The position numbers and the translations under genes are program-made. Of a stretch of 64,000 nt of DNA, positions 10,047 through 19,976 are shown in pieces. The stretch is taken from the NCBI RefSeq assembly GCF_943736995.1, contig NZ_OX031157.1, positions 1,907,501 through 1,971,500 on the forward strand, given 5' to 3'. Positions within the stretch are counted from its first letter, which is position 1, and every line of letters begins with the position of its first letter. The notes beneath the pieces are model-generated. The model ran no database searches. It saw nothing but the letters and a program-made list of their open reading frames with translations, and had not been told where the DNA came from. The stretch is from Sporosarcina sp. Marseille-Q4943. GTDB lineage: Bacteria; Bacillota; Bacilli; Bacillales_A; Planococcaceae.

Positions 10047-10682
10047 ATGTCTGTTCCGTTCATTACGGTAGAGGGGCCGATTGGCGTAGGTAAAACGACG
10101 TTATCAAAGGCGATTGCAGAAGCGCAACGGTTCCATCAGTTAAGCGAAATCGTGGATGAAAATCCATTTTTGAATAAATTTTATGAAGACATCGAGGAGT
10201 GGAGCTTTCAAACCGAAATGTTCTTCCTCTGCAACCGATATAAGCAGTTAAGCGACATCCATAAGAAGTTTTTAAGTCGGCAGCAGCCGGTCGTAGCGGA
10301 TTATCATATTTTCAAGAACCTCATTTTCGCAAGGCGTTCGCTCCCAGCGGATGAATACGCGAAATACGAAGAGATTTATTATATTTTAACGAAGGACATG
10401 CCGGTTCCGAATGTCATCATCTATCTGCATGCCACGCTCGATACGTTGATGAAGCGGATTGCGCTTCGCGGACGGGATTTCGAAAAGAATATCGATCCTT
10501 CCTATTTGCGACAGCTCTCGGAGGATTATGAACAGTTCATCACCGACTTTGAAGCTGCCCATCCGGAAATTCCGGTCCTGCATTTCAACGGTGATAAATT
10601 AGACTTTGTCAATGACACAGGGGATTTACAAACGATCCTCGGCAAAGTCGACGAGACGATCAGAAAAGGAGCAGTACAATGA
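10047..10682 (+). CDS. dgk: Deoxyguanosine kinase
   Basis: Salvage kinase that phosphorylates deoxyguanosine, homologous to B. subtilis Dgk (YaaG). P-loop GPIGVGKTT at residues 10-18, the DRS-like ADYHIFKN substrate motif and a lid RIALRGRDFEK. The ATG follows AAAGGAGAG. Its stop overlaps the start of dck by 4 nt (ATGA), so the pair is translationally coupled and the two products may act as related subunits. Confidence 0.93.
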   Translation: MSVPFITVEGPIGVGKTTLSKAIAEAQRFHQLSEIVDENPFLNKFYEDIEEWSFQTEMFFLCNRYKQLSDIHKKFLSRQQPVVADYHIFKNLIFARRSLPADEYAKYEEIYYILTKDMPVPNVIIYLHATLDTLMKRIALRGRDFEKNIDPSYLRQLSEDYEQFITDFEAAHPEIPVLHFNGDKLDFVNDTGDLQTILGKVDETIRKGAVQ

Positions 10683-11347
10683 ATTTACGAGAAAAATATG
10701 GGATTCCGAAAAATGCGGTCATTACGATTGCGGGGACAGTCGGAGCCGGTAAATCGACAATGACGAATGCACTTGCGAAAGCATTGGATTTTCGGACGTC
10801 CTTGGAGAACGTGGATAAAAATCCGTACCTTGACCGGTTTTACGATGACTTTGAAAAATGGAGCTTCCACTTGCAAATCTATTTTCTGGCGGAACGCTTC
10901 AAGGAACAGAAGCGGATTTTTGAATATGGCGGCGGCTTCATCCAAGACCGCTCCATCTATGAAGATACAGGTATTTTCGCCAAAATGCATAAAGATAAAG
11001 GGACGATGGATCCGGTTGATTACGACACATATACGAAACTGTTTGACGCGATGGTTATGACTCCGTATTTCCCGCATCCTGACCTGCTCGTCTATTTGGA
11101 TGGACCATTCGAGAAAATCCTAGCGCGAATCCAAGAGAGGTGCCGTCTGATGGAACAGCAGACCCCGCTTTCCTATTGGGAAGAGCTTCATGAGCGCTAT
11201 GTAAAATGGATTGATTCCTTCAATGCTTGTCCGGTGCTTCGAATCGATATTACGGATTACGATTTGAAAAACAATCCCCATGAAGTGGAAACAGTTGTCG
11301 AGCGGATCGGTAATATGCTGAATTTGTCCGCAGCGCTGAAGAAATAA
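10679..11347 (+). CDS. dck: Deoxyadenosine/deoxycytidine kinase
   Basis: Salvage kinase for deoxyadenosine and deoxycytidine (YaaF type). P-loop GTVGAGKST, the DRSIYED substrate-binding motif and a C-terminal lid are readable. 222 aa, normal. Paralogous to the preceding dgk (shared WSFHLQIYFLAERFK versus WSFQTEMFFLCNRYK), consistent with an old tandem duplication. It starts at the ATG overlapping the dgk stop and ends before a strong terminator. Confidence 0.93.
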   Translation: MNLREKYGIPKNAVITIAGTVGAGKSTMTNALAKALDFRTSLENVDKNPYLDRFYDDFEKWSFHLQIYFLAERFKEQKRIFEYGGGFIQDRSIYEDTGIFAKMHKDKGTMDPVDYDTYTKLFDAMVMTPYFPHPDLLVYLDGPFEKILARIQERCRLMEQQTPLSYWEELHERYVKWIDSFNACPVLRIDITDYDLKNNPHEVETVVERIGNMLNLSAALKK

Positions 11348-11350
11348 GGA

Positions 11351-11385
11351 AAGAGCAGCCAACAATTAGGCTGCTCTTTTTTTTC
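11351..11385 (+). terminator. dgk-dck terminator
   Basis: AAGAGCAGCC pairs with GGCTGCTCTT, followed by a T tract. Confidence 0.9.
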
Positions 11386-11447
11386 ACCTCTATCACTTTG
11401 TTCGAATATATATGTACTGACCCAAGTATGAATGTTGGAGTGGTGTA

Positions 11448-12071
11448 ATGAATCAATTTTATGGAAATGTCCTGCCGATGCAACCGATCCAACCTATGCA
11501 ACCCATGCAACCGATTAATTGCTATAGCAAAGGCCAAGTCGAATTATGGAATAAAAATCGGCTTCTCTGGCAGCAACATGTCTATTGGACACGGATGGCC
11601 GTTACGGCATTGGTCTTCAAGCTTCCAGATGTGAACTTTGTACTCGCTCGCCTGTTGCGTAATGCAACGGATATGGGAGATTCCTTAAGACCGTATTATG
11701 GTGATCAAATCGCAAATGCTTATGGAAACCTCATAAGAGAACATCTCACAATCGCGGCAGATTTGGTGACTGCTGCTGTTAACGGAGAAACGGAAAAGGT
11801 GGAGACGTTAGAAGCGAATTGGTACCGAAATGCGGACGAAATTGCTGAATTTCTGAATCAAATCAATCCATATATCGACAGAGAAGCTTTCCGGAAGATG
11901 ATGTATTCTCATTTGGCTTTGCTGAAGCTCGAAGCGGTATGTTTGATCCAAAAGAATTTCGAACTGGAAGTGCAAGTATTCGACCGGATTGAAGCGGAGG
12001 CATTGATGATGGCAGATATGATATCGGAAGGCATATTTAAGCAATTTCCATACATGTTCGTACCAAAATGA
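11448..12071 (+). CDS. Uncharacterised helical protein of a Bacillales family
   Basis: 207 aa, no signal peptide or membrane segment. The first 22 residues contain a Met-Gln-Pro repeat (PMQPIQPMQPMQPI). The rest is predicted helical, with conserved-looking blocks WQQHVYWTRM, LRPYYGDQIA and EALMMADMISEGI. I recognise it as a family seen in sporeforming Bacillales and sometimes mislabelled as acetylglutamate kinase; it has no kinase motif. The start follows a weak GGAGTGG. It is a single-gene unit between two terminators. Function unknown; a sporulation or envelope role would be a guess. Confidence 0.7.
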   Translation: MNQFYGNVLPMQPIQPMQPMQPINCYSKGQVELWNKNRLLWQQHVYWTRMAVTALVFKLPDVNFVLARLLRNATDMGDSLRPYYGDQIANAYGNLIREHLTIAADLVTAAVNGETEKVETLEANWYRNADEIAEFLNQINPYIDREAFRKMMYSHLALLKLEAVCLIQKNFELEVQVFDRIEAEALMMADMISEGIFKQFPYMFVPK

Positions 12072-12100
12072 AAAAGGACACGTAGCGTGTCCCTTTTTTC
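12072..12100. terminator. Bidirectional terminator
   Basis: AAAAAGGACACG pairs with CGTGTCCCTTTTT around the loop TAG, with A and T tracts on both sides. It serves the upstream gene and the convergent aspartokinase. Confidence 0.9.
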
Positions 12101-13481
12101 ATGACTGTACATATGATTTTACGAAAAACTCGTTATATAACTCTTTCAAACTCTTCGTTTCGTCCTTCACTTTCACCCCGAAGACGAGGCTCACTTCCGA
12201 TGATCCTTGGTTGATCATCTCAATGTTGGTGCCGCTTCTCGCAATGGCAGTCGCAGCCCGAGCAGCTAATCCGGTCGTATACTGCATGCCTTCCCCGACG
12301 AGTACGATCATCGAGTAATCATGCTCCACGATGACAGCATCCGGTTCCAATTCTTTATGGATCCGTTCCACAATCCGCTCTTCCTTCTCCTTCGTCATGA
12401 AACGACTGCGGATGATAATGGAGAGGTTGTCGATGCCGGACGGCGTATGCTCGTACGAAATTCCCTCTTCCTCGAAAATTTGCAGGAGCCTGCGGCCGAA
12501 GCCGATCTCCAAGTTCATTAAATATTTGTCGACGTAAATGGCGGTGAATCCGCTGTCCGCAGCAATTCCAATCACTTGTTGCTCATTGTAGTCCCGTTCT
12601 TTAACGATCAAAGTCCCTGGTGCATCGGGATTGTTCGTGTTTTTGATGCTGACAGGGATTGATTTCCGGAAAGCCGGGATGAGCGCCTCGTCATGGAAAA
12701 CGGAGAATCCCGCGTACGCTAGCTCCCGCATTTCGCGGTATGTCATTTTTTCGATGGCGACAGGGTTTTCGATGACAGTCGGATTGGCAGCGAAGACCGA
12801 ATCGACATCCGTAAAGTTTTCGTATAGATCTGCTTTTACAGCAGCTGCAATGATCGAGCCAGTAATATCCGAGCCGCCCCGATTGAATGTACGGAGTGTT
12901 CCGTCTTCCGTGTAGCCGAAAAACCCTGGGAAAACAATAATACCCGGTTCATCTCGCAATTTGGCGAGTCGTTCATCCCCCTCAGGCAATGCCCGAACGC
13001 GCTCCGGCCGATTGTTTACGAGCAATCCACCCTCCCTAGGGCAGACATACTTCGCCTCAACACCGATATATTGAAAATACGCAGCTATCAGTTTTGCATT
13101 ATTATCCTCGCCCGCCGCTTTCATCGTATCCATGAACAGGAGGGAATCCTCTTTATTACGGGAAAGACGGTCGCGTAAATCGAGCTCGATCTCCTCAATG
13201 ATCGTGCCCTCGAGGCCAAGGTTTTCAGCAATCGAGCGGTACCGATCGATCACTTCCAGCAGATCGCTTTCCGCATTTTCATTCGCCAAAGCCTTCTCCC
13301 CAAGCCGGATGAGGAGGTCTGTCACTTTAATGTCATCCGAGTAGCGTTTTCCGGGTGCTGAAACAACAACGATTTTACGGTCACTGTCAGAAGTTACAAT
13401 ATCGACTACTTTTCTAATTTGCTCGGCTGTCGCAACAGATGTGCCACCGAATTTACATACTTTCATATTTATCAAATCCAT
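12099..13481 (-). CDS. thrD: Aspartokinase III (ThrD/YclM type)
   Basis: Phosphorylates aspartate, the first step to threonine, methionine, lysine and diaminopimelate. The catalytic motif KFGGTS (residues 10-15) and FNRGGSDITGS are present, followed by two C-terminal ACT regulatory domains (about 310-455). Single-chain length of 460 aa without an internal beta-subunit start fits the YclM group rather than LysC of B. subtilis. Divergence from hom-thrC-thrB suggests it feeds threonine synthesis; the effector cannot be read from sequence. ATG at 13481 chosen; the ATG at 13466 (MKVCKFGG) is a possible shorter start. Confidence 0.9.
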   Translation of the reverse strand: MDLINMKVCKFGGTSVATAEQIRKVVDIVTSDSDRKIVVVSAPGKRYSDDIKVTDLLIRLGEKALANENAESDLLEVIDRYRSIAENLGLEGTIIEEIELDLRDRLSRNKEDSLLFMDTMKAAGEDNNAKLIAAYFQYIGVEAKYVCPREGGLLVNNRPERVRALPEGDERLAKLRDEPGIIVFPGFFGYTEDGTLRTFNRGGSDITGSIIAAAVKADLYENFTDVDSVFAANPTVIENPVAIEKMTYREMRELAYAGFSVFHDEALIPAFRKSIPVSIKNTNNPDAPGTLIVKERDYNEQQVIGIAADSGFTAIYVDKYLMNLEIGFGRRLLQIFEEEGISYEHTPSGIDNLSIIIRSRFMTKEKEERIVERIHKELEPDAVIVEHDYSMIVLVGEGMQYTTGLAARAATAIARSGTNIEMINQGSSEVSLVFGVKVKDETKSLKELYNEFFVKSYVQS

Positions 13482-13532
13482 TCTTTAATAATATTACAAT
13501 TCATGATATCTTGAACTTTAACATAAATGGGG

Positions 13533-13561
13533 TTGTTATTGAAAGTTTATTTCTCTATAAT
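13533..13561 (+). promoter_or_regulatory. Sigma-A promoter of hom-thrC-thrB
   Basis: TTGTTA, a 17-bp spacer and TATAAT lie 62 bp before hom, in the divergent gap with thrD. No leader attenuator or riboswitch is evident. Confidence 0.7.
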
Positions 13562-13623
13562 GTCCTTATGCGGAGAACGATTGTTTTTTCATAGTGTACA
13601 TATAGTGAGGAGAATCGTCAAAT

Positions 13624-14922
13624 ATGATAAATGAAATTAATATCGGTTTACTCGGATTCGGTGTCGTAGGCGGCGGTGTAGCTGAAATCCTGCATCGGCA
13701 CCAAGATGACTTGAGCCATAAATTAGGCGTTCCTGTAAAAATAAAAAAAGTTCTCGTGAAAGATGCTACGAAGAAAAGAGATACGGAACTGTCATCGGAT
13801 ATTTTCACAACAGATCTGGATGAAGTGATTGAAGATCCTGCGATCGACATCATTGTGGAAGTGATCGGTGGGACAAGCGAAGCGAAACAGGCGATTGAAA
13901 AGTCGCTTCGTGCGGGCAAAGGAGTCGTGACGGCGAATAAGGACGTCATGGCACAATTCGGCCATGAACTATTGAAATTGGCGGATGAACATAAATGCGA
14001 CCTGTTTTATGAAGCGAGCGTCGGGGGAGGCATCCCGCTCATCCGGACGCTTGAAGATGGACTTGCTTCCGACCGGATCAGGGCGCTGACAGGCATTGTG
14101 AATGGAACAACGAATTTTATTTTGACGAAAATGAAACATGAAAAGAAAACGTATGAAGAGGCATTGGCAGAAGCGACGGAACTCGGATATGCGGAAGCCG
14201 ACCCGTCAGCGGACGTCGACGGCATCGATGCGGCAAGGAAAATGGCGATTCTTGCGTCACTCGCATTTTCAACAGAAGTCCGTTTGGAAGACGTTTTTGT
14301 GAGAGGGATGAAGGATATCCAGGATGGCGACCTTGAATTGGCGGAGCAGTTCGGCTTCACCGTGAAGATGGCGGGATCTGCGAAAAAGGATGAAGATGGA
14401 ATTGAAATCTCCGTTGAACCGGTATTCATCCAAAATTCGCATCCGCTTGCCTCCGTGAATAATGAATTCAATGCGGTCTATGTATACGGGGACACAGTCG
14501 GAGAGACGATGTTCTACGGACCTGGGGCGGGCTCGTTGCCGACAGCTACTTCGGTCACAGGAGACGTCGTCGCAGCGTGCCGCAATTTATTGCTAGGCGT
14601 AAATGGGAAGAGGCTCCATTCGCCGCAATTTGCATATAAAGTGAAAGACAACAATCAAATCATCGGTCGCTACTTCCATCGGATTTCCGTAAAAGACGAA
14701 GTGGGCGTACTGACGAAATTGGCATCGATCTACAGCAAACATGGGGCAAGCCTAGCTACCGTCGTCCAGCATGAAGGGGACAACAATGGTGGCGTCGACT
14801 TGATCATGATTACACACAACACTTCAAGGCAACAGCATTTGGACATCATGAATGAATTGCATAACACACCGGAAGTGAACGGCGTTGTTAGCTACTACCG
14901 AGTGGAGGGCGAAAGCAGATGA
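13624..14922 (+). CDS. hom: Homoserine dehydrogenase
   Basis: Reduces aspartate semialdehyde to homoserine with NAD(P)H. The Rossmann motif [13 protein letters not shown] (from residue 11), the active-site stretch [12 protein letters not shown] and a C-terminal ACT domain (about 350-432) that would mediate threonine feedback are present. 432 aa, normal. ATG at 13624 after GTGAGGAG. Overlaps thrC by 4 nt, giving a coupled hom-thrC-thrB operon. Confidence 0.97.
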   Translation: MINEINIGLLGFGVVGGGVAEILHRHQDDLSHKLGVPVKIKKVLVKDATKKRDTELSSDIFTTDLDEVIEDPAIDIIVEVIGGTSEAKQAIEKSLRAGKGVVTANKDVMAQFGHELLKLADEHKCDLFYEASVGGGIPLIRTLEDGLASDRIRALTGIVNGTTNFILTKMKHEKKTYEEALAEATELGYAEADPSADVDGIDAARKMAILASLAFSTEVRLEDVFVRGMKDIQDGDLELAEQFGFTVKMAGSAKKDEDGIEISVEPVFIQNSHPLASVNNEFNAVYVYGDTVGETMFYGPGAGSLPTATSVTGDVVAACRNLLLGVNGKRLHSPQFAYKVKDNNQIIGRYFHRISVKDEVGVLTKLASIYSKHGASLATVVQHEGDNNGGVDLIMITHNTSRQQHLDIMNELHNTPEVNGVVSYYRVEGESR

Positions 14923-15977
14923 GAAGATGGAATGGATTGATCGAAGAATATAAAGAATGGCTTCCGGTAACCGACAAAACGCCGGAACTCACATTGCAGG
15001 AAGGGAACACACCGCTCATCCATTTGAAAAACCTCTCCGAACAATGGGGCGTCAACCTGTACGTCAAAACCGAAGGGACAAACCCGACAGGCTCTTTCAA
15101 GGATCGCGGCATGGTAATGGCCGTCGCTAAAGCGAAAGAGGAAGGGAAGACCGCGCTCATCTGTGCCTCCACGGGCAATACATCCGCTTCTGCAGCGGCA
15201 TACGGCGCACGCGCAGGCATGCGGACAATTGTCGTTATCCCGGAAGGACGGATCGCGCTCGGGAAATTGGCGCAGGCAAAAATGTACGGCGCGGAAATTG
15301 TGGCAATCGAAGGGAATTTCGACGAAGCGCTGCGCATGGTGCGTGAAGCTGGAGAAGGAAAAATCGCCCTCGTCAATTCAGTGAATCCTTACCGGTTGGA
15401 AGGCCAAAAGACAATTGCATTTGAAACGATCGAGCAATTAGGGAAAGTGCCGGATATCTTTGCATTGCCTGTCGGGAATGCAGGGAATATCTCCGCCGCT
15501 TGGAAAGGCTTCAAGGAATATGACGAAAAGAAAGGATCCGGCACACCGAAGTTGTTAGGGGTACAGGCGGATGGTGCAGCTCCGATCGTCTATGACCGCG
15601 TATTCGAAGAGCCTGAAACGGTCGCGACTGCTATCCGGATCGGGAATCCCGCAAGTTGGAACTTGGCAACGGCAGCGCTTGAAGAGTCAGACGGAGCGAT
15701 TCTTTCCGCAACAGATGAGGAGATTTTGGAGGCATACCGTCTATTGGCTTCGACGGACGGCATTTTCGCAGAGCCCGCTTCATGCGCGACAATTGCAGGC
15801 ATTAAGAAACGTCTCGATGCCGGACTGATTGAGAAAGGGACGACGATTGTCGGTGTGCTGACAGGAAACGGCCTGAAGGATCCGGAAACGGCCATCCATG
15901 TGAATGAAGGGCAGCCATTCCTCTCCCGGGAGCAGTTCGATGCCTTTTTAAATGAATTGAAAGGGGCCCCGAACTGA
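14919..15977 (+). CDS. thrC: Threonine synthase
   Basis: PLP enzyme converting O-phosphohomoserine to threonine. PLP lysine is Lys61 in [11 protein letters not shown]; the phosphate-binding glycine loop is [13 protein letters not shown]. 352 aa is the short bacterial form. Overlaps hom by 4 nt and thrB by 1 nt. Confidence 0.97.
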   Translation: MRRWNGLIEEYKEWLPVTDKTPELTLQEGNTPLIHLKNLSEQWGVNLYVKTEGTNPTGSFKDRGMVMAVAKAKEEGKTALICASTGNTSASAAAYGARAGMRTIVVIPEGRIALGKLAQAKMYGAEIVAIEGNFDEALRMVREAGEGKIALVNSVNPYRLEGQKTIAFETIEQLGKVPDIFALPVGNAGNISAAWKGFKEYDEKKGSGTPKLLGVQADGAAPIVYDRVFEEPETVATAIRIGNPASWNLATAALEESDGAILSATDEEILEAYRLLASTDGIFAEPASCATIAGIKKRLDAGLIEKGTTIVGVLTGNGLKDPETAIHVNEGQPFLSREQFDAFLNELKGAPN

Positions 15978-16873
15978 TGGAAGAACCATTATTTACAGTC
16001 GTCGTCCCGGCCACGACGGCGAATTTGGGACCCGGGTATGACAGCGTCGGAATGGCGCTCTCCTTATATATGACCGTATCCGTTACACCTGCTGATACAT
16101 GGTCTGTGTTATATGAAGGGGATGAATACGCAAAATTGACGACGGGTCCGGATAATTTGATCGTCCGGACGGTCCAGGAAGTGGCGGAACGTTTCGGGAA
16201 AGCAGCCGCCCCCCATTCATTGAAAGTCTCTTCCGACATCCCTCTTGGCAAGGGCCTAGGCAGCAGTGCGACCGCCATCGCTGCCGGCATCGTCATTGCC
16301 GATACGCTTCTCGGACTGGACTTGCAGCCACTCGAGAAAGCGCGAATCGGGAGTGAACTGGAAGGTCATTCGGACAATGTGACTGCAGCATTGCTTGGGG
16401 GTATAACGGTTACTTACTTCACTGAGGGGGAATTGGAAATCATCCATTTGCCTCGTCCCGCTATCGGTACAGTTGTCCTCGTGCCTCCGAAGGCGCTCGG
16501 CACGGAGGAATCAAGAGGCCTTCTTCCGAAAGAGCTGCCGCATTCGGAAGCGGTCGCAGGCAGTGCGGCCAGCAGCATGATGACAACGGCAATGGCTATC
16601 GGTGACTGGGAACTGGCGGGCCGAATGATGGAAAAAGATGTTTTCCATGAGCCGTACCGCAAAAAGCTATTTCCGGAATTTGATGGAATCCGTGCTTATT
16701 GCAATGAAATTGGCGCCTATGGCATGACGATCAGCGGCGCTGGCCCATCTTTATTCGTAGCTGTGAAGGAAGGTACAGAAGAGGAAGTAGCGGAGAAACT
16801 GAAGCGGAAATTTCCGTACTATGATGGATTCGCCCTGCAACCAGCCGACTCAGGCGCAAAGATACAAAAATAA
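15977..16873 (+). CDS. thrB: Homoserine kinase
   Basis: GHMP-family kinase that phosphorylates homoserine. The GHMP motif PLGKGLGSSATAIAAG and the C-terminal motif TISGAGPSLF are intact. 298 aa, normal. Its ATG begins at the last base of the thrC stop. It completes the threonine operon. Confidence 0.96.
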   Translation: MEEPLFTVVVPATTANLGPGYDSVGMALSLYMTVSVTPADTWSVLYEGDEYAKLTTGPDNLIVRTVQEVAERFGKAAAPHSLKVSSDIPLGKGLGSSATAIAAGIVIADTLLGLDLQPLEKARIGSELEGHSDNVTAALLGGITVTYFTEGELEIIHLPRPAIGTVVLVPPKALGTEESRGLLPKELPHSEAVAGSAASSMMTTAMAIGDWELAGRMMEKDVFHEPYRKKLFPEFDGIRAYCNEIGAYGMTISGAGPSLFVAVKEGTEEEVAEKLKRKFPYYDGFALQPADSGAKIQK

Positions 16874-16907
16874 AAACGCCCAACCGGAATGCCGGTTGGG
16901 CGTTTTG
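16874..16907. terminator. Bidirectional terminator thrB / tRNA-Ser
   Basis: ACGCCCAACCGG pairs with CCGGTTGGGCGT, with A-rich and T-rich flanks, so it can also end the minus-strand tRNA transcript. Confidence 0.85.
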
Positions 16908-16973
16908 AAATGTTTCAGATGAATGTCCGTAAACGGATTTCTATCTCCAACTTATGCGCTATTTTAAAATGAA

Positions 16974-17066
16974 TGGCGGAGGAAGAGGGATTCGAACCCC
17001 CGCGGGCTTTAACACCCCTGTCGGTTTTCAAGACCGATCCCTTCAGCCGGGCTTGGGTATTCCTCC
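16974..17066 (-). tRNA. tRNA-Ser(TGA)
   Basis: Read on the minus strand, the 93-nt gene has a 7-bp acceptor stem (GGAGGAA), anticodon loop CTTGAAA with anticodon TGA, a long variable arm typical of serine, the T-loop GGTTCGAATCC and an encoded CCA end. Confidence 0.95.
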
Positions 17067-17081
17067 GTATCAACAAAACAT

Positions 17082-17111
17082 AATTTATCATAATTCAACA
17101 TAAAGTGTCAA
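17082..17111 (-). promoter_or_regulatory. Promoter of tRNA-Ser
   Basis: On the minus strand, TTGACA at 17111-17106 is followed after 17-18 bp by ATAAAT/TAAATT. Confidence 0.6.
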
Positions 17112-17176
17112 CTACTTATCTCCCGCTCTTTTTATTAAGTTTATTCATAGAAGTCTGTCACTTGAAATGCTGACGG

Positions 17177-17352
17177 GAGAAATCCTTCGCAAGGAATGAG
17201 AACTCTTTCGTCGTAAACGAGAACTTTTGCACGGGTAATGAGACATAATCACGATGAAAGAGAACTTTTCACTTAAGAACGAGAACTCTATGTCTATAAT
17301 AGATAACTTTTCTTCCAGGATTGAGAACTCTTTCACGGACAACGAGAAAATC
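17177..17352 (+). repeat. 21-bp phased array, GAGAACTYTT family
   Basis: Nine cores (GAGAAC, one GAGACA, one GATAAC, two GAGAAA) begin at 17177, 17198, 17219, 17240, 17260, 17281, 17302, 17323 and 17344. All steps are 21 bp except one of 20. Cores are usually followed by TCTTTC or TTTT; the other half of each unit varies. The array fills the divergent gap between tRNA-Ser and the SRP RNA promoter. Confidence 0.85.
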
Positions 17353-17388
17353 TTCGCCTTATGCCTTTTGCATTTAAAAGGGGGTGGG

Positions 17389-17417
17389 TTGATTTTATCC
17401 TCGAAATCATGTATACT
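17389..17417 (+). promoter_or_regulatory. Promoter of the SRP RNA gene
   Basis: TTGATT, a 17-bp spacer and TATACT place the start within a few bases of 17421. Confidence 0.75.
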
Positions 17418-17420
17418 AAT

Positions 17421-17695
17421 AGAGCCGTGCTAGGTGGGGAGGTAGCGGTGCCCTGTAACTTGCAATCCGCTCTAGCAAGACTGAATTCCTTTCCCGAGGC
17501 TGTTTCCGCATGTAGGGCCTGCCTCTTGCACGTAGTGTTGACGTCTGGGTCCTGCGCAATGGGAACCCATGAACCATGTCAGGTCCGGAAGGAAGCAGCA
17601 TTAAGTGGTATTTCTCATGTGCCGCGGGGCAGCCTAGGCTGAGCTGTCGACAGGAGTAACGCTTATGTGCGGCAGTCGAAGGAAGGTGCACGGCA
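17421..17695 (+). ncRNA. ffs: Signal recognition particle RNA, long Bacillus type (scRNA)
   Basis: About 275 nt. The ends GCCGTGC and GCACGGC pair. The SRP core GTCAGGTCCGGAAGGAAGCA and the Alu-domain start TAGGTGGGGAGGTAGCGGTG are conserved. The long form with an Alu domain is typical of Bacillales. It scaffolds Ffh (and HBsu) for cotranslational membrane targeting and lies directly before dnaX, as in B. subtilis. Confidence 0.95.
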
Positions 17696-17711
17696 TTACA
17701 TATGCAAATTC

Positions 17712-17741
17712 AACTCGTCCGTTTACCGGGCGGGTTTTTTT
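17712..17741 (+). terminator. SRP RNA terminator
   Basis: AACTCGTCCG pairs with CGGGCGGGTT, followed by T7. Confidence 0.85.
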
Positions 17742-17851
17742 ATACTTATAACGGCGGATACCGAAGTTAGTAGTAACTTTAAGATAAGGTCTATTCCATC
17801 CAATTATGCTATAATAAAAGAACTATTTCATCGAAAAGGAAAGGAGGGGGA

Positions 17852-19621
17852 ATGGTGGTTTATCAGGCTTTTTATCGTGTCTACCGACCGCAGTCCTTCA
17901 GCGAAATGTCCGGTCAGCGACACGTCAAGCAAACTTTGCAAAACGCCTTGCTGCACAATAAGACGTCCCATGCGTATCTTTTTTCAGGACCGAGGGGGAC
18001 GGGGAAAACGAGTGCCGCGAAGGTTTTTGCAAAGGCATTGAATTGCGAGAACGGTCCGGCGAGTGAGCCGTGCAATGAATGCCCGACATGCATAAGTGTG
18101 ACGGAAGGGTCGAACACAGATGTCATCGAATTTGACGCCGCTTCGAACTCACGTGTCGAGGAGATCAGGGACATTATCGAGAAAGTCCGATTTGCCCCAT
18201 CGAATGCTCGCTTCAAAGTCTATATTATCGATGAAGTGCATATGTTATCCAATTCAGCGTTCAACGCCCTTTTAAAGACGTTGGAAGAACCGCCGCCGCA
18301 TGCGGTATTCATATTAGCGACGACAGAGCCCCATAAGCTTCCGTTAACCATCATTTCCCGCTGTCAGCGTTTCGATTTCAAGCCGATCACGTCAGCTGAA
18401 ATCGTCGATCGGATGAGACAGGTATTGGACGATGCGGAAATCGATGCGGATGAAGGAGCATTGAAGGTCATTGCACAGGCTGCCTCAGGCGGAATGCGCG
18501 ATGCGCTCAGCATGCTCGACCAAGTTGTATCCTTCAGCGGTGATCGTTTGACAGCGGAAAGTGCACTGCTCGTCACAGGATCGATCGGGGAAGATATATT
18601 CTACCAACTGGCGGAAGCGCTGCTCTCGAAAGACGCAGCTGCTGCACTGACGCTGCTCGATCAACTCATCGCCGAGGGTAAGGATGTCTCGCGTTTGGCG
18701 GAGGACCTCATAACGTTCTTCAGGGATCTCCTTCTATTAAGGACAGCACCGGATTTGACCGAGCTGCTTGAATTGATTTCAGGGGATGAACGATTCGTAT
18801 CCATGTCGAATGCATTCGAACCGGAAACCCTATATTCATTCATAGATATCCTTTCGAAGACGCAGCAGGAAATGCGCTTTTCAAATCATGCGAAAGTGTA
18901 TGTTGAATCGGCATTGCTGAAAATGATTCATCTGAAGGGACCTGCTGTACAAGCTGGGGGCAATCAAGCGGCCGATCCGCATCTCGCTCAAAAGGTGGAA
19001 AGTCTGGAGCGTGTCATTGCCGACCTACAGCAGCAACTCGCAAATGGTATACGTCCTGCGGATGGTGCCCCGGCTGCCGCACAGCCGAAGAGAAACGCTT
19101 CGAAATCATCACAGTCGTTCAGAATACCGACCGGAAAGATAAATGAAGTACTGAAGGGCGCAACCCGTCAAGATATCCAAGTGATTCGGGAAGAATGGGC
19201 GTCGATGATGCAGACGTTGCAAAGATCCCATTCGGCGCTCCTTGAAGAAACTGAACCTGTAGCGGCATCCGACAATGCTTTTGTGTTAAAATTCAAGTAT
19301 GAAATTCATTGCTTGATGGCTTCGGAAAATTCTTCGCTCAGGTCAGGCCTTTCAGAAGCCCTTCGCACACGAACCGGCAAAGCGTATGATGTCGTATATG
19401 TACCGGAGGACGGCTGGCTGAAAGTCAGGGAGGAGTTCATCCGGAACAATGGTTTGACGAAGCAACAGGACGGTACGGAAGAGGGTGCCGGCGAGGGAAA
19501 AGAAGGTACTGAGGAGATTCCTACATTCGTTGAGGAAGCCGAGCAGTTGAACGATGATCCGATCGTTGCGGAAGCTGAAAGAATGTTTGGCAAGGAATTC
19601 ATACAAGTACATGATGATTAA
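17852..19621 (+). CDS. dnaX: DNA polymerase III subunits gamma/tau
   Basis: Clamp-loader ATPase of the replisome. Walker [10 protein letters not shown] (residues 46-54), zinc module Cys65, Cys74, Cys77, Cys80, DEVHML Walker B and the SRC sensor in ISRCQRF are present. Domains IV-V follow to 589 aa, slightly longer than B. subtilis DnaX, with an acidic C-terminus. ATG at 17852 after AAAGGAGGGGG. It heads the dnaX-ebfC-recR-yaaL-bofA cluster. I found no obvious slippery site for a separate gamma form. Confidence 0.97.
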   Translation: MVVYQAFYRVYRPQSFSEMSGQRHVKQTLQNALLHNKTSHAYLFSGPRGTGKTSAAKVFAKALNCENGPASEPCNECPTCISVTEGSNTDVIEFDAASNSRVEEIRDIIEKVRFAPSNARFKVYIIDEVHMLSNSAFNALLKTLEEPPPHAVFILATTEPHKLPLTIISRCQRFDFKPITSAEIVDRMRQVLDDAEIDADEGALKVIAQAASGGMRDALSMLDQVVSFSGDRLTAESALLVTGSIGEDIFYQLAEALLSKDAAAALTLLDQLIAEGKDVSRLAEDLITFFRDLLLLRTAPDLTELLELISGDERFVSMSNAFEPETLYSFIDILSKTQQEMRFSNHAKVYVESALLKMIHLKGPAVQAGGNQAADPHLAQKVESLERVIADLQQQLANGIRPADGAPAAAQPKRNASKSSQSFRIPTGKINEVLKGATRQDIQVIREEWASMMQTLQRSHSALLEETEPVAASDNAFVLKFKYEIHCLMASENSSLRSGLSEALRTRTGKAYDVVYVPEDGWLKVREEFIRNNGLTKQQDGTEEGAGEGKEGTEEIPTFVEEAEQLNDDPIVAEAERMFGKEFIQVHDD

Positions 19622-19644
19622 TCAAAATTGAGGAGGAAATCACT

Positions 19645-19965
19645 ATGCGTGGTATGGGAAATATGCAAGGCATGATGAAACAAATGCAGAAAATGCAAAA
19701 GAAAATGGCGGAAGCCCAAGAAGAGCTTGGTGAAAAGCGCCTAGAAGGAACAGCGGGAGGCGGCATGGTGAAAGTCGTCGTTTCAGGCCATAAAGAAGTG
19801 CTTGAAGTTGTCATCGATCCATCCGTCGTCGATCCGGAAGATGTGGAAATGCTACAGGACCTTGTGGTGATCGCTACGAATGAAGCGATGAAGCAAGCTG
19901 AAGAACTAACGAACTCCACAATGGGGCAATTCACGAAAGGATTGAACCTGCCTGGAATGTTCTAG
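19645..19965 (+). CDS. ebfC: Nucleoid-associated protein EbfC (YbaB family)
   Basis: A small (106 aa) dimeric DNA-binding protein. The Met/Lys-rich N-terminal helix ([18 protein letters not shown]) and the core VEVVIDPS-like [20 protein letters not shown] are typical. Always between dnaX and recR in Bacillales (yaaK in B. subtilis). RBS GAGGAGG. Confidence 0.95.
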   Translation: MRGMGNMQGMMKQMQKMQKKMAEAQEELGEKRLEGTAGGGMVKVVVSGHKEVLEVVIDPSVVDPEDVEMLQDLVVIATNEAMKQAEELTNSTMGQFTKGLNLPGMF

Positions 19966-19976
19966 GAGGAAAAAAC

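Noticed and set aside
17361..17691. ORFs overlapping the SRP RNA
   Set aside because: The region is fully explained by the scRNA gene with its promoter and terminator.
17852..19621. Programmed frameshift in dnaX giving gamma
   Set aside because: I could not find an A-rich slippery heptamer with a downstream stem at the right place.
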